From Rhizobium sp. P38BS-XIX (GTDB lineage Bacteria > Pseudomonadota > Alphaproteobacteria > Rhizobiales > Rhizobiaceae): 64,000 bases of DNA. The DNA lies in assembly GCF_012641435.1 (NCBI RefSeq), contig NZ_JABAIJ010000001.1:1178001-1242000 (forward strand), in the 5' to 3' direction. This document shows, piece by piece, positions 8,750 through 17,442 of the stretch (position 1 is its first letter; each line of letters opens with the position of its first letter). The notes beneath the pieces are model-generated. The model had not been told where the DNA came from, searched no databases, and was given only the letters and a program-made list of their open reading frames with translations. The translations under genes and the position numbers were made by a program.

Positions 8750-8777
8750 AGATAGTTATCCAAAAGGGTAACTATCT
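8750..8777 (+). repeat. Inverted repeat upstream of the GST gene
   Basis: AGATAGTTATCC - AAAA - GGGTAACTATCT pairs over 12 positions with one U-G pair. It lies 17 bases after the methyltransferase stop and 80 bases before the GST start, so it could end the upstream transcript or act as an operator. Confidence 0.6.
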
Positions 8778-8795
8778 TCTTGCGCGACGCGCCGC

Positions 8796-8831
8796 GAGCT
8801 GTTACTTAGCCAATCAGGTAAGTTTCAGCTC
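8796..8831 (+). repeat. Interrupted dyad in the GST-ArsR operon promoter region
   Basis: GAGCTG-tt-ACTTA, a 10-base spacer, then TAAGT-tt-CAGCTC: eleven complementary pairs broken by a TT/TT mismatch. It lies 26 bases upstream of the GST start. ArsR-family dimers bind dyads of about this form, and an ArsR-type gene is in the operon, so an autoregulatory operator is a fair inference. Confidence 0.5.
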
Positions 8832-8857
8832 GCACCTAACTATGGGAAGGTCGTCGC

Positions 8858-9550
8858 ATGTCCCTTATTCTTTACAATCATCCCCTCGCCTCGTTCTGCC
8901 ATAAGGTGCTGATGGCGCTTTATGAAAATGAGACGCCTTTCGAAAATCTTGTGATCGATCTCGGCAGCGCGGAGTCGCGTGCCTCTTTGACGCGCCTTTG
9001 GCCTATCACCAAGTTTCCCGTGCTGCGCGATGAAGCGCTCGATAGCACCGTGCCGGAAACGAGCATCATCATCGAATATCTCGACCAGCACTATCCCGGC
9101 ACCACACCGCTTTTGCCGCCGGATCCGACTGACGCGCTCTGTGTCCGCCTTTGGGATCGCTTCTTCGATCAATACGTTCAGGATCCGATGCAGAAAATCG
9201 TCGCGGATGTTAACCAGGCAGAAAAAGACCGGAGCCCGAAAAATGTCGCAGACGCTCAGGCGCTGTTGCGCACGGCCTACGGCATGATCGAGAAACAACT
9301 GGAAGGAAAGCTTTGGATTACCGGCGATAGCCTGACCATGGCAGATTGCGCCGCGGCGCCGGCATTGTTCTATGCCGAAACCCTCGTCCCCTTCGGCGAG
9401 GAGCATGCCAAGCTGAAGGCATACTATCGGCGGCTGATCGAGCGTCCGTCCTTCGCCCGCGTCCTGAAGGAAGCCGAGCCCTACTTCCACATGTACCCAT
9501 ACAGTGACAGACTACCCGAACAATTCAGACCGGAAAAGCCAAATGCCTGA
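8858..9550 (+). CDS. Glutathione S-transferase family protein
   Basis: Cytosolic 230-residue GST. The N-terminal thioredoxin-like half starts LILYNHPLASFCHKVLMAL, with a Ser/Cys pair where GST catalytic residues lie, and continues with the substrate-site motif FPVLRDE and the glutathione-contact VPETSIIIEYLDQ (about residues 65-78). The helical C-terminal half carries the N-capping motif DSLTMADCAAAPAL near residue 155. The last codons overlap the following ArsR-type gene, so the two are co-translated. The substrate is unknown. Confidence 0.9.
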   Translation: MSLILYNHPLASFCHKVLMALYENETPFENLVIDLGSAESRASLTRLWPITKFPVLRDEALDSTVPETSIIIEYLDQHYPGTTPLLPPDPTDALCVRLWDRFFDQYVQDPMQKIVADVNQAEKDRSPKNVADAQALLRTAYGMIEKQLEGKLWITGDSLTMADCAAAPALFYAETLVPFGEEHAKLKAYYRRLIERPSFARVLKEAEPYFHMYPYSDRLPEQFRPEKPNA

Positions 9551-9887
9551 GGAGCCGCAGACGCTTGATCGCATGTTCCAGGCCCTTTCCGATCAAAGCC
9601 GACGCGGCATGATTGATCGGCTGGGCCGCGGACCGGCCTCCGTCACGGAATTGGCACAGCCGCTCGACATGGCGCTGCCGACCGTGATGAAGCATCTGCA
9701 TGTGCTGGAGACAAGCGGATTGGTGCTGTCGGAAAAAGCCGGCCGAGTGCGCACCTACCATCTTCGCAAGGAGGCTTTGGCTGATGTAGAGCGGTGGATT
9801 GCCGAGCGCAAGGCATCCTGGAACAAGGCCTTCGACCGGCTCGACCTTTTTCTGGCTGACACATCGACGGAGACGACAGGCGAATGA
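9543..9887 (+). CDS. ArsR-family winged-helix transcriptional regulator
   Basis: DNA-binding repressor-type protein of 114 residues. It starts with MFQALSDQSRRGMIDRL, the first helix of the ArsR fold, followed by the helix-turn-helix VTELAQPLDMALPTVMKHLHVLETSGLV and a wing (SEKAGRVRTYHL). The metal-binding ELCVC motif is absent, placing it with the metal-independent ArsR proteins usually paired with SRPBCC genes. The ATG at 9543 overlaps the GST stop; another in-frame ATG lies at 9504 inside the GST gene. Its stop overlaps the SRPBCC start (ATGA), so three genes form one tight operon, and the dyads upstream are candidate targets. Confidence 0.88.
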   Translation: MPEEPQTLDRMFQALSDQSRRGMIDRLGRGPASVTELAQPLDMALPTVMKHLHVLETSGLVLSEKAGRVRTYHLRKEALADVERWIAERKASWNKAFDRLDLFLADTSTETTGE

Positions 9888-10360
9888 CCGCACGATCGAC
9901 CGAGCATACGACCATCACCATCGAGCGCCATTTCAAGGCGCCGCTGCCGCGCGTTTTCAGCGCTTGGGCGATACCGGAGCAGAAGCAGCAATGGTTTGGC
10001 TACCATGGGGACTGGAAACAGCTGGATTTCCAGCTCGATTTCCGCACCGGCGGCAGCGAAAGCAATCGTGTCGCTTCGAGCGACGGTGTCGTTCACGCCT
10101 ATCAGGCGCGCTATATCGACGTCGTTCAGAACGAGCGCTTCATATACGCCTTCGACATGATGCTCGACAGCAAGCGCATTTCCGTATCGCTGGCGACAGT
10201 CAATTTCATACCGACATCGGACGGCACGAAGATGATCTTTACCGAGCAGGTCGTCTTCCTTGATGGCTATAGCGACAACGGCTCGCGATTGATGGGGACT
10301 GAGATCGGCTTCGACAATCTCAGGCTCTATGTCGAGGCAGACGACGCCAAGCCGAATTAG
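9884..10360 (+). CDS. SRPBCC / AHSA1-type protein
   Basis: 158-residue protein with the START-like ligand-binding fold: [30 protein letters not shown] at the N-terminus, a central GGSESNRV, and [15 protein letters not shown] near the end. Family members bind hydrophobic ligands, and ArsR-AHSA1 pairs recur in bacteria, but the ligand is unknown. It is translationally coupled to the ArsR gene. Its TAG overlaps the TAA of the convergent ssuB gene by three bases, with no terminator between them. Confidence 0.85.
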   Translation: MTARSTEHTTITIERHFKAPLPRVFSAWAIPEQKQQWFGYHGDWKQLDFQLDFRTGGSESNRVASSDGVVHAYQARYIDVVQNERFIYAFDMMLDSKRISVSLATVNFIPTSDGTKMIFTEQVVFLDGYSDNGSRLMGTEIGFDNLRLYVEADDAKPN

Positions 10361-11157
10361 GTCCGCGCCTCGCCGAGGATCGCCGCGAGAAGCCGGCCCT
10401 CAAGTTCGGCCAGTGCCGGATTACCGTGACGGCGCGGATATGGATGGGGAATGGCGAGATCAAGCACGATCCGCCCCTCGTCCAGCACCACGACCCGATT
10501 GGCCAGATGCACGGCTTCGCTGACATCATGGGTCACGAGCACTGCGGTGAAGCCGAGTTCCCGCCAGACGCGGTTCAGCAGTTCCTGCATGCTGATCCGC
10601 GTCAGGGCATCGAGCGCTCCCAGCGGCTCATCGAGCGCGAGAACACCGGGCTTGCTGACGAGCGCACGCGCCAGCGCCACGCGCTGCTTCTGTCCACCGG
10701 AAAGATTGGAGGGCCACTCGCCGGCCTTCTCGGCAAGCTGCACCTCGGAGAGAACCGCAGCAGTCTCCTTGTGCAATAGATCTTGCGATACGCCTTCGCC
10801 CAAACCGACCGCGACATTGTCTGCCACCGAAAGCCAGGGCAAAAGGCGCGGCTCCTGAAACACGATGCGCGTATTGGGTTGCGTGTCGCTGCCGTTAGCC
10901 GCCTCGAAGCGCATATGCCCGGCGCTCGGCTCTTCCAACCCCATCAGAATGCGCAGCAGCGTGCTCTTGCCGCAGCCGCTCTTACCGATGACGGCCACAA
11001 ACTGGCCTGCCGGAATGTCGAGATCGATGCCGCGCAGAACGCGATTGTTCCCAAAGCTCTTCTCCAGCCCCTTGATATGGATGGCAGCGGCGCCGGCCGT
11101 CTGCTCAGCCGCATTTGCCGGGGCTTGCCGGGGTCGATCGAGTAGGTTGACGCTCAT
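10357..11157 (-). CDS. ssuB: SsuB, aliphatic sulfonate ABC transporter ATPase
   Basis: Cytoplasmic ATPase of the SsuABC/TauABC importer, 266 residues. Walker A GKSGCGKS is near residue 60, the ABC signature [15 protein letters not shown] near residue 150, Walker [13 protein letters not shown] directly after it, and the H-loop is in [13 protein letters not shown]. The start at 11157 (MSVNLLDRP) has an AGGAGCTTGTC ribosome site just after the ssuC stop; longer in-frame starts exist inside ssuC. It is the last gene of ssuD-ssuC-ssuB. Confidence 0.92.
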   Translation of the reverse strand: MSVNLLDRPRQAPANAAEQTAGAAAIHIKGLEKSFGNNRVLRGIDLDIPAGQFVAVIGKSGCGKSTLLRILMGLEEPSAGHMRFEAANGSDTQPNTRIVFQEPRLLPWLSVADNVAVGLGEGVSQDLLHKETAAVLSEVQLAEKAGEWPSNLSGGQKQRVALARALVSKPGVLALDEPLGALDALTRISMQELLNRVWRELGFTAVLVTHDVSEAVHLANRVVVLDEGRIVLDLAIPHPYPRRHGNPALAELEGRLLAAILGEART

Positions 11158-11167
11158 GACAAGCTCC

Positions 11168-12004
11168 TCAATTCTGATAGGCCGGGTTCCAGCGCAACGC
11201 CCTGCGTTCGATGGTTCGCGCGACGACATCGGCAAGCTTGCCCAGAATGGCGTAGATGACGAGCGTCAGAACAACGACATCGGTCATGCCGAACTCGCGG
11301 GCATTGTTGGCCATGTAGCCGATACCCGACGATGCCGCGATGGATTCGGCGACGATTAGCGTCAGCCACATGATGCCGAGGGCAAAGCGCAGCCCGACCA
11401 GAATGGATGGAAGCGCGCCGGGAAAGATAACCTTTCGAAACAGCGTCCAATTGCTCATCCCGTAGACGCGCCCCATCTCGATCAGGCCGCGATCGACATT
11501 GCGAACGCCGTGATAGGTGTTGAGGTAGATCGGGAAAAGCACGCCCAACGCCGTCAGGAACAGCTTCGATTCCTCGCCGATCCCGAACCAGAGAATGACG
11601 AGCGGCACCATGGCAAGATGCGGAATGGTACGCAGCATCTGAAGAGTCGTATCGGTCAGTTGCTCAGATATCCGCGAAACGCCGTTGGCAATGCCGAGCA
11701 GAAAGCCGATCGAACCGCCGACGATCAGACCGGCAAACGCACGTCCGGCGCTGACCAGAATATTATTCGGCAATTGCCCTGAGATGGTGGTTTGCCAGAA
11801 GGCGACCACCACCGCAGCCGGCGATGGCATGATGCGGGTGGAGATCCATCCAAGCGACGAGCCGAGCTGCCACGTCGCAATGACGATGATCGGCAACAGG
11901 AATGGCCGCAGCCGATCGAACGACATAGCCTGCCTTGCCGCCCTCGCCTGGCGAGACCGGCTCTCGGCGCCGATGCGTATGAAGGAAGTATCGAATGCCG
12001 ACAT
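11168..12004 (-). CDS. ssuC: SsuC, aliphatic sulfonate ABC transporter permease
   Basis: Inner-membrane permease of the SsuC/TauC/NrtB family, 278 residues with about six helices after a charged cytoplasmic start of about 30 residues. The ATPase-contact loop appears around [29 protein letters not shown]. It lies 21 bases after ssuD and 10 bases before ssuB on the same strand. The gene order and the neighbouring monooxygenase point to sulfonates rather than nitrate or taurine. Confidence 0.92.
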   Translation of the reverse strand: MSAFDTSFIRIGAESRSRQARAARQAMSFDRLRPFLLPIIVIATWQLGSSLGWISTRIMPSPAAVVVAFWQTTISGQLPNNILVSAGRAFAGLIVGGSIGFLLGIANGVSRISEQLTDTTLQMLRTIPHLAMVPLVILWFGIGEESKLFLTALGVLFPIYLNTYHGVRNVDRGLIEMGRVYGMSNWTLFRKVIFPGALPSILVGLRFALGIMWLTLIVAESIAASSGIGYMANNAREFGMTDVVVLTLVIYAILGKLADVVARTIERRALRWNPAYQN

Positions 12005-12025
12005 GAGGATCTCCTGCAGGGATGG

Positions 12026-13201
12026 TTACGAGCCGGAAACGACCTTCAGATTGCCGCCATGGCTGCCGCCGGCGAAAATCTGCTTGGCGCCGAACTCGTT
12101 GCGGAAGCCGGCCCGTTGCTCCTCGCGGCTCAACCCGAGCTCCGGGAAGAGAAGCTCGGCGACGCGGTAGGCTTCCTCCAGATGCGGATAGCCCGACCCG
12201 ATCACGGTTTCGATGCCGATCTCCTGATATTCCCGCAGCCTTGCGGCCACTGTCTTCGGCGAACCGACGAGCGCAGTCCCTGCACCGGCGCGCACCAGGC
12301 CGACGCCGGCCCAGAGATTCGGTGAGACCTCGAGCTTGTCGCGACGACCGCCATGCAGGGCCGCCATTCGCTTCTGGCCGACGGAATCCGACTGCTTGAC
12401 GAACTGCTCCTGCGCCTCGCGGATCGTCTCGTCATCGAGTTTGGAAATCAGCTTATCAGCCGCCGCCCATGCCTCTTCATCCGTCTCGCGGACAATGAAA
12501 TGCAGACGGATACCGAAGCTGACTTCACGGCCGCGCTTGGCGGCGGCAGCCCGTACCTTCTCGACCTTCTCGGCAACCTGAGCCGGCGGCTCACCCCATG
12601 TCAGGTATTTGTCGACGCGGCCGACGGAGAATTCGATGCCGGCATCCGAGGAGCCGCCGAAATAGAGCGGAGGACGCGGCGCCTGTATGGGCGGCAGACC
12701 AAGCCGAGCGTTGGTCGCCTTGATATATTTGCCCTCAAACGTCGAGGATCCCTTCTCGAGCAACTCTTCCCAAACATGGAAGAACTCATCCGCATGGGCA
12801 TAGCGCTCATCATGCTCCAGATGGATGCCGTCGCCCGCCAGCTCCGCCGGGCTCCCGCCCACGACGATGTTCAAGAGCACGCGGCCGTTGGAAACGCGGT
12901 CGAGCGTCGATGCAAGACGGGCGTAGTAGGCAGGCGATGCCGTGCCGGGACGGATAGCGACCAGGAACTTCAATTTCTGCGTATGAGCCGAAAGAGCCGC
13001 CGCCGTCACGAAGGACTCCTCGCAGGAGACACCCGTCGGCAAGAGCACGCCGGAATAGCCGAGCCTGTCGACGGCCTGGGCAATCTGCTGGAGATAACCG
13101 ATCTCCGGCCCCCGATTGAGATCGGTCGTGCCGAGATAGGTGCCGTCGCCGGAGGTCGGAATGAACCACAGGAAGTCGATGGGTTTAGCGGTCGCGGTCA
13201 T
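12026..13201 (-). CDS. ssuD: SsuD, FMNH2-dependent alkanesulfonate monooxygenase
   Basis: Cytoplasmic flavin-dependent monooxygenase that cleaves alkanesulfonates to aldehyde and sulfite so sulfur can be assimilated. The 391-residue length and the start ([18 protein letters not shown]) match SsuD of the luciferase-like fold. [18 protein letters not shown] holds the cysteine found in the active site of the family, and [10 protein letters not shown] is a conserved strand. The enzyme needs reduced FMN from a partner reductase (SsuE), which is not in this window. It heads the ssuD-ssuC-ssuB unit; a motif almost identical to one before ssuA lies about 76 bases upstream. Confidence 0.93.
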   Translation of the reverse strand: MTATAKPIDFLWFIPTSGDGTYLGTTDLNRGPEIGYLQQIAQAVDRLGYSGVLLPTGVSCEESFVTAAALSAHTQKLKFLVAIRPGTASPAYYARLASTLDRVSNGRVLLNIVVGGSPAELAGDGIHLEHDERYAHADEFFHVWEELLEKGSSTFEGKYIKATNARLGLPPIQAPRPPLYFGGSSDAGIEFSVGRVDKYLTWGEPPAQVAEKVEKVRAAAAKRGREVSFGIRLHFIVRETDEEAWAAADKLISKLDDETIREAQEQFVKQSDSVGQKRMAALHGGRRDKLEVSPNLWAGVGLVRAGAGTALVGSPKTVAARLREYQEIGIETVIGSGYPHLEEAYRVAELLFPELGLSREEQRAGFRNEFGAKQIFAGGSHGGNLKVVSGS

Positions 13202-13276
13202 GAGGTTTGCCTGCCTTGTGCGTGCACGCGGTCGGGAGCCAATTCCCGATGCTTCAGATCAAATACTGACATAGGC

Positions 13277-13294
13277 TATCGATTATATCGACAA
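13277..13294 (-). promoter_or_regulatory. Shared ssu motif, copy upstream of ssuD
   Basis: TATCGATTATATCGACAA (plus strand); on the coding strand TTGTCGATATAATC. Its core TCGAT-ATA-ATCGA is a dyad. It lies 76-93 bases before the ssuD start, and 16 of its 17 inner bases match the copy before ssuA. It may be an activator site overlapping a TATAAT -10 element. Confidence 0.5.
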
Positions 13295-13394
13295 TACAGA
13301 TTTTCTATTGCCTGATGTCCGGTGGAATATTTTTGCCGAGTTGCGCCAGCCGATAGTGTTCACGAGCGGCCGACCGGCATTCGCCGAAAGTTCG

Positions 13395-14363
13395 TCAGCT
13401 CGCCTTCGGCCGCCAGACAATATCCGTGACCGTCAACTTCCTAGGCACAATGCCGAGGCTATAGAATTCATCGGCCAGCCCCTGCTGATAAGCGATCGCG
13501 GCGTCCGTGATGGTCGACACGCCACCGAGATCGGCACCTGGCCGTGTCAGCGTAACGCGCGTCACAGCTGCGGGAACACCGGTAATTTCGGACAATGCGG
13601 TGACGGTATCGTCGATGTTCGCTTGCGCGGCAGCACCGACCTTGGCCAATTCGTCAATCACATCGACGATAACCTGCGGATTGGCTTTCGTGAAATCGCC
13701 GTTCGCCAGAAAGTAGCTGAAAGAGTCGACGATCCCGCGTGCCGTTGTCAGAATGCGGGTATCCCGATCTGCCTCGGCAATGGCAAGATAAGGATCCCAG
13801 ATCGACCAGGCATCAATGGCACCCGTCTTGAAAGCAGCCGAAGCATCCGGCGGCGCAAGGTCGAGTGGCTGGACATCATCGACCGTCAGGCCGCCTTTGC
13901 GCAGTGCCTTGACGGTGACGTTGTGCGCGCTGGAACCACGCTTGAAGGCCACCTTCTTTCCCTTGAGGTCCGCGAGCGTCTGGATCGGAGAATCCTTGCG
14001 CACGAGAATGGCGGAGCTTTCGGGACTGCCGGTATAGAGACCGACATAAAGCAGATTGCCATTGGCCGCCTGCGCAAAGAGCGGCGGCACATCGCCCGTG
14101 GCACCGAAATCGAGTGCACCAGCGCCCAGCGCTTCGAGAAGCGGCGGTCCCGAGGTGAACTGGGACCATTCGACCGAGATGCCACGATCGGAAAGCCGCT
14201 TTTCAAGCGCGCCCTTGCGTTTGGCCAAGGCGAGCACACCGTTCTTCTGCCAGCCGATGCGAAGGGTCGTCGCTGCGGCGGCACGCTCCGGCCGGATAGA
14301 AGGCAACGCGAAGGCAGCTGCCGTTGCGCCAAGAAGGCCGAGTGTCTGTCTGCGCGAAATCAT
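13395..14363 (-). CDS. ssuA: SsuA, aliphatic sulfonate-binding protein
   Basis: Periplasmic receptor of the sulfonate importer, 322 residues. The signal region MISRRQTLGLLGATAAAFALP has a twin-arginine look (SRRQTLG) with a hydrophobic core and a cleavage site near ERAAAA. The mature protein begins TTLRIGWQKNGVLALAK, typical of SsuA, and GPPLLEALGAGALDFGATGDVPPLFA is the sulfonate/nitrate receptor signature. It is separated from ssuD by 193 bases, so it is probably a distinct transcription unit under the same control. Confidence 0.9.
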   Translation of the reverse strand: MISRRQTLGLLGATAAAFALPSIRPERAAAATTLRIGWQKNGVLALAKRKGALEKRLSDRGISVEWSQFTSGPPLLEALGAGALDFGATGDVPPLFAQAANGNLLYVGLYTGSPESSAILVRKDSPIQTLADLKGKKVAFKRGSSAHNVTVKALRKGGLTVDDVQPLDLAPPDASAAFKTGAIDAWSIWDPYLAIAEADRDTRILTTARGIVDSFSYFLANGDFTKANPQVIVDVIDELAKVGAAAQANIDDTVTALSEITGVPAAVTRVTLTRPGADLGGVSTITDAAIAYQQGLADEFYSLGIVPRKLTVTDIVWRPKAS

Positions 14364-14433
14364 CGAAGATCCCCTCGTGAAGCCTGGGCCTGCACCGCCG
14401 GCTCGTTGTCAATGATTGAAGGATCGCAAATCC

Positions 14434-14450
14434 ATAGATTATATCGACAA
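14434..14450 (-). promoter_or_regulatory. Shared ssu motif, copy upstream of ssuA
   Basis: ATAGATTATATCGACAA (plus strand), 71-87 bases before the ssuA start. It matches the ssuD copy at 16 of 17 positions and at nearly the same distance, which suggests common regulation of the two units. Confidence 0.5.
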
Positions 14451-14624
14451 AGGATATTATGAAGTTTTGCCAATATGACGAAATTCGGTTTCGATTTATC
14501 CAGTGTTTTGGAAATGGAATTTCACGACATATGCCATGGTGACAAGTTGGCCAAGAGATCGGCCTTTCGCCCCCTTTGCCTTTCCGCTAAGCCTTCGAAA
14601 CACATTCGGTCAGGGAGTTATGAT

Positions 14625-15497
14625 ATGGCAAAGGTTGCGTTCATCGGCATGGGCGTCATGGGTTATCCCATGGCAGGGCATCTCAAGGTCAAAGGCGGCC
14701 ACGACGTGACCGTTTATAACCGCACCGTCGCCAAGGCCGAGGCTTGGGCCAAGCAATTCGACGGGAAATTTGCCCCTACCCCCGCCCAGGCTGCCGAAGG
14801 CGCGGATTTCGTTTTCACATGCGTCGGCAACGATGATGACCTGCGCTCGGTGACGACAGGCAAGGACGGCGTGCTTTCAGCGATGAAGGCCGGTTCCATC
14901 CTGATCGACAACACCACAGCCAGCGCCGAAGTCGCCCGCGAACTTCACGCCGCCGCCAAGGAAAAAAGCATAGAGTTTATCGACGCCCCTGTCTCCGGCG
15001 GCCAGGCCGGCGCAGAAAACGGCGTATTGACCGTCATGTGTGGCGGCGACGAAGCCGTGTTCGAAACTGCGCGCCCCGTTATCGACGCCTACGCTCGCAT
15101 GGTTGGCCTGATGGGATCGGCCGGCGCCGGCCAATTGACCAAGATGATCAACCAGATCTGCATTGCCGGCGTCGTTCAAGGCCTCGCCGAAGGCATTCAT
15201 TTCGGCAAACAGGCCGGACTTGATATCGAGAAGGTCGTTGACGTTATTTCCAAGGGCGCCGCCGGTTCCTGGCAGATGGAAAACCGCCACAAGACCATGA
15301 ATGCCGGCAAATACGATTTTGGTTTTGCCGTCGACTGGATGCGCAAGGATCTTGGCATCGTGCTTGCTGAAGCCCGCCGCAATGAAGCGAAACTGCCGCT
15401 GACGGCACTCGTCGACCAATTCTATGGTGATGTGCAGGCGATGGGCGGCAATCGGTGGGATACATCATCCCTGCTCGCGCGCCTCGACAAGAAGTAA
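14625..15497 (+). CDS. NAD(P)-dependent beta-hydroxyacid dehydrogenase (HIBADH family)
   Basis: Cytoplasmic 290-residue oxidoreductase of the 3-hydroxyisobutyrate / tartronate-semialdehyde reductase family. The Rossmann motif AFIGMGVMGYPMAGHL is at the N-terminus. The substrate signature FIDAPVSGGQAGAENGVLTVMCGG is in the middle, and the catalytic Lys lies in GAGQLTKMINQIC near residue 170. GFAVDWMRKDLGIVLAEA is the usual C-terminal block. GGGAG supports this ATG over an in-frame ATG 150 bases upstream. Whether the substrate is 3-hydroxyisobutyrate or tartronate semialdehyde cannot be decided. Confidence 0.9.
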   Translation: MAKVAFIGMGVMGYPMAGHLKVKGGHDVTVYNRTVAKAEAWAKQFDGKFAPTPAQAAEGADFVFTCVGNDDDLRSVTTGKDGVLSAMKAGSILIDNTTASAEVARELHAAAKEKSIEFIDAPVSGGQAGAENGVLTVMCGGDEAVFETARPVIDAYARMVGLMGSAGAGQLTKMINQICIAGVVQGLAEGIHFGKQAGLDIEKVVDVISKGAAGSWQMENRHKTMNAGKYDFGFAVDWMRKDLGIVLAEARRNEAKLPLTALVDQFYGDVQAMGGNRWDTSSLLARLDKK

Positions 15498-15508
15498 ACA
15501 AATAAAAA

Positions 15509-15540
15509 GCGCTCAGCCGATATCGAATTCGGCTGAGCGC
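15509..15540 (-). terminator. Terminator between convergent dehydrogenase and Lrp genes
   Basis: Perfect 12-bp stem GCGCTCAGCCGA / TCGGCTGAGCGC with an 8-base loop. Read on the minus strand it is followed by TTTTTATTTG, so it ends the Lrp-family gene and probably also stops the opposing transcript. Confidence 0.88.
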
Positions 15541-15558
15541 CAGCGTGAAAGACCCTGT

Positions 15559-16047
15559 TCAGTCGTCGTTGGACTTCGCATTCTCCAGCAGCATGTAATC
15601 CAGCGGCAATTCCGTCGAATACTTGATCTGCTCCATCGCGAAAGCCGAAGAGACGTCGCGGATTTCGATCTTGGCGATCATCCGCTTGTAGAAGGCGTCG
15701 TAAGCCGCGATATCCGGAACGACCACACGCAGCAGATAATCGACATCGCCGCTCATGCGGTAGAATTCGACCACTTCCGGAAAATCGGCGATGACTTCAG
15801 AAAAGCGCTTCAGCCATTCGATCGAGTGGCTGTTGGTGCGGATGGACACGAAAACGGTGACTTTCGTGTTGACCTTCTCGGGATCAAGCAGGGCCACGCG
15901 ACGGCGAATGACGCCATCCTCTTCCATCTTCTGGATACGGCGCCAGCACGGTGTCGTCGACAGCCCGACCTTCTTGGCGAGGTCGGCCACGGCCAGAGTG
16001 GAGTCCTCCTGCAACAGACGCAGGATTTTGCGGTCAAGACGATCCAT
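15559..16047 (-). CDS. Lrp/AsnC-family transcriptional regulator
   Basis: DNA-binding regulator of 162 residues. The N-terminal winged helix (LDRKILRLLQEDSTLAVADLAKKVGLSTTPCWRRIQKME) is complete and is followed by the RAM ligand-binding domain with DVDYLLRVVVPDIAAYDAFYKR. Members form octamers and respond to amino acids or other small effectors; the effector and targets here are unknown. It is convergent with the dehydrogenase gene across a strong terminator. Confidence 0.92.
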   Translation of the reverse strand: MDRLDRKILRLLQEDSTLAVADLAKKVGLSTTPCWRRIQKMEEDGVIRRRVALLDPEKVNTKVTVFVSIRTNSHSIEWLKRFSEVIADFPEVVEFYRMSGDVDYLLRVVVPDIAAYDAFYKRMIAKIEIRDVSSAFAMEQIKYSTELPLDYMLLENAKSNDD

Positions 16048-16114
16048 TTAAAGCATCCCTTCGAATTATATTCTCTCTATAGCTCATTTTAAGCAGGAGA
16101 AAAGAAACTTTTTC

Positions 16115-16759
16115 TCAAGATAGCAGGGTTTTCACACGATGTTGCAAAACGGGCAGCAATTCTGCTTCGAACCAGGGATGGCGTTTCAACCAGCCGCTGT
16201 TGCGCCAACTCGGATGTGGCAGGGGCAAAATCGCCGGCGATCGGTTGGTCAGGAGATAACGGCGCCATTCCGCAACCGTCTCCGTCATCGACGACATTCG
16301 CTCCGCGCCCATATGCCAGGCTTGCGCATATTGGCCGATGGTAAGAATGAGCTCGATCTGCGGCATCGCGTCCATGGCTCGCTGACGCCAGAGGGGCGCG
16401 CATTCCTTCCGTGGCGGCAGGTCGCTGCCGGCAGCATCATAGCCCGGAAAGCAAAAGCCCATCGGCAGCATGGCGAAATGATCGGGATTATAGAAACTCT
16501 CGCGATCGACGTTCAGCCATTGGCGGAGGCGATCGCCGGAAGCATCGTTGAAGGGAAGCCCGCTTTCATGAACGCGAAGACCCGGCGCCTGCCCCGCGAT
16601 GAGAATCCGTGCCGTCGAAGACAGCGTAGCGACCGGGCGCGGTTCGTGCGGCAGCCGATGCGCCTCTCCTCTCGCCGGCGCATCACGACAGAGGCGACAG
16701 CCGGCAATCTGCGAGCTCAGCATCTGCAACGCATCATCCTGCATTACTCCGCGCTCCAT
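16115..16759 (-). CDS. Uracil-DNA glycosylase-superfamily protein
   Basis: Cytoplasmic 214-residue protein of the UDG-like superfamily. An N-terminal motif CRLC recalls part of the iron-sulfur cluster ligands of family 4/5 glycosylases. LIAGQAPGLRVHESGLPFNDASGDRLRQWL matches the family's GxxPG...F...SG/D motif, and LPLPHPSWRN fits the C-terminal HPS motif. ILTIGQYAQAWH is a further conserved strand. Catalytic activity on uracil is inferred, not certain. An alternative ATG at 16744 would overlap the upstream nuclease stop as TAATG. Confidence 0.85.
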   Translation of the reverse strand: MERGVMQDDALQMLSSQIAGCRLCRDAPARGEAHRLPHEPRPVATLSSTARILIAGQAPGLRVHESGLPFNDASGDRLRQWLNVDRESFYNPDHFAMLPMGFCFPGYDAAGSDLPPRKECAPLWRQRAMDAMPQIELILTIGQYAQAWHMGAERMSSMTETVAEWRRYLLTNRSPAILPLPHPSWRNSGWLKRHPWFEAELLPVLQHRVKTLLS

Positions 16760-17316
16760 CCGGCAAGTCGTCCCAAATAGTCGACCAGACCCTTTATCAG
16801 ATCGCCGTTTTCGGATCGTTGCATACGCTCCTCGCGCCTGTAATCACTCGGTCGCGCGAAATCACCGGCCCACACGCCCGCTTTTTTCTGACGTGCGATG
16901 CGCTCTTCGGCGACATAGCGGCCATAGGCCACGGCCATGCCCTCGCGCACCATCCTGGCATTGACATCGATATCGCCCAGCACGCAAGTCACCAGCAGGC
17001 GACCGTAACGATCACGGTCTTGTCCCCGACATTCCGGCGTTCCGCCATTAATAATTGCGACAAGGGTTTCGCGCGCCTTCGCGCCGCAAGCCCAATCGAC
17101 GCCATCACGCCGACATTGCTGCCGATATTCCGGCGCATCGATGCCTTTCAGTCTGAAACGCTCACCGTTGGAAGAAAGCGTATCGCCGTCGATAACGTAA
17201 AAACCGCCTAATTGAACGAGTTCCGGGCAGTTATTCATCTTTAGCGCGAGTAGAGCAAGAATGGCAAGCAACGCGAAGGTGGTCGCGCCGTCACGGAAAA
17301 GGCGGCCTGACCGCAT
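16744..17316 (-). CDS. Thermonuclease (SNase)-family protein, exported or membrane-anchored
   Basis: 190-residue protein with an N-terminal hydrophobic segment (ATTFALLAILALLALKM) acting as signal or anchor, so the nuclease domain faces the periplasm. The staphylococcal-nuclease fold is recognised from VIDGDTLSSNGERFRLKGIDAPE, DRYGRLLVTC and MVREGMAVAYGRY; catalytic Asp, Arg and Glu positions look intact. An in-frame GTG lies one codon upstream at 17319, seven bases after GGAGG, and may be the true start. It overlaps the UDG-like gene. Confidence 0.85.
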   Translation of the reverse strand: MRSGRLFRDGATTFALLAILALLALKMNNCPELVQLGGFYVIDGDTLSSNGERFRLKGIDAPEYRQQCRRDGVDWACGAKARETLVAIINGGTPECRGQDRDRYGRLLVTCVLGDIDVNARMVREGMAVAYGRYVAEERIARQKKAGVWAGDFARPSDYRREERMQRSENGDLIKGLVDYLGRLAGWSAE

Positions 17317-17442
17317 CACGTTCTTGCCTCCTTTCGAAACAAATCCTTGGCGAAGATGGCAAACAAATCATTTCGCTGCAGCATCTTCTTAAGAATTGGC
17401 CGGTAGTCTGTAACCTCAGGCAGATCAAGTTTCAACGAAACC

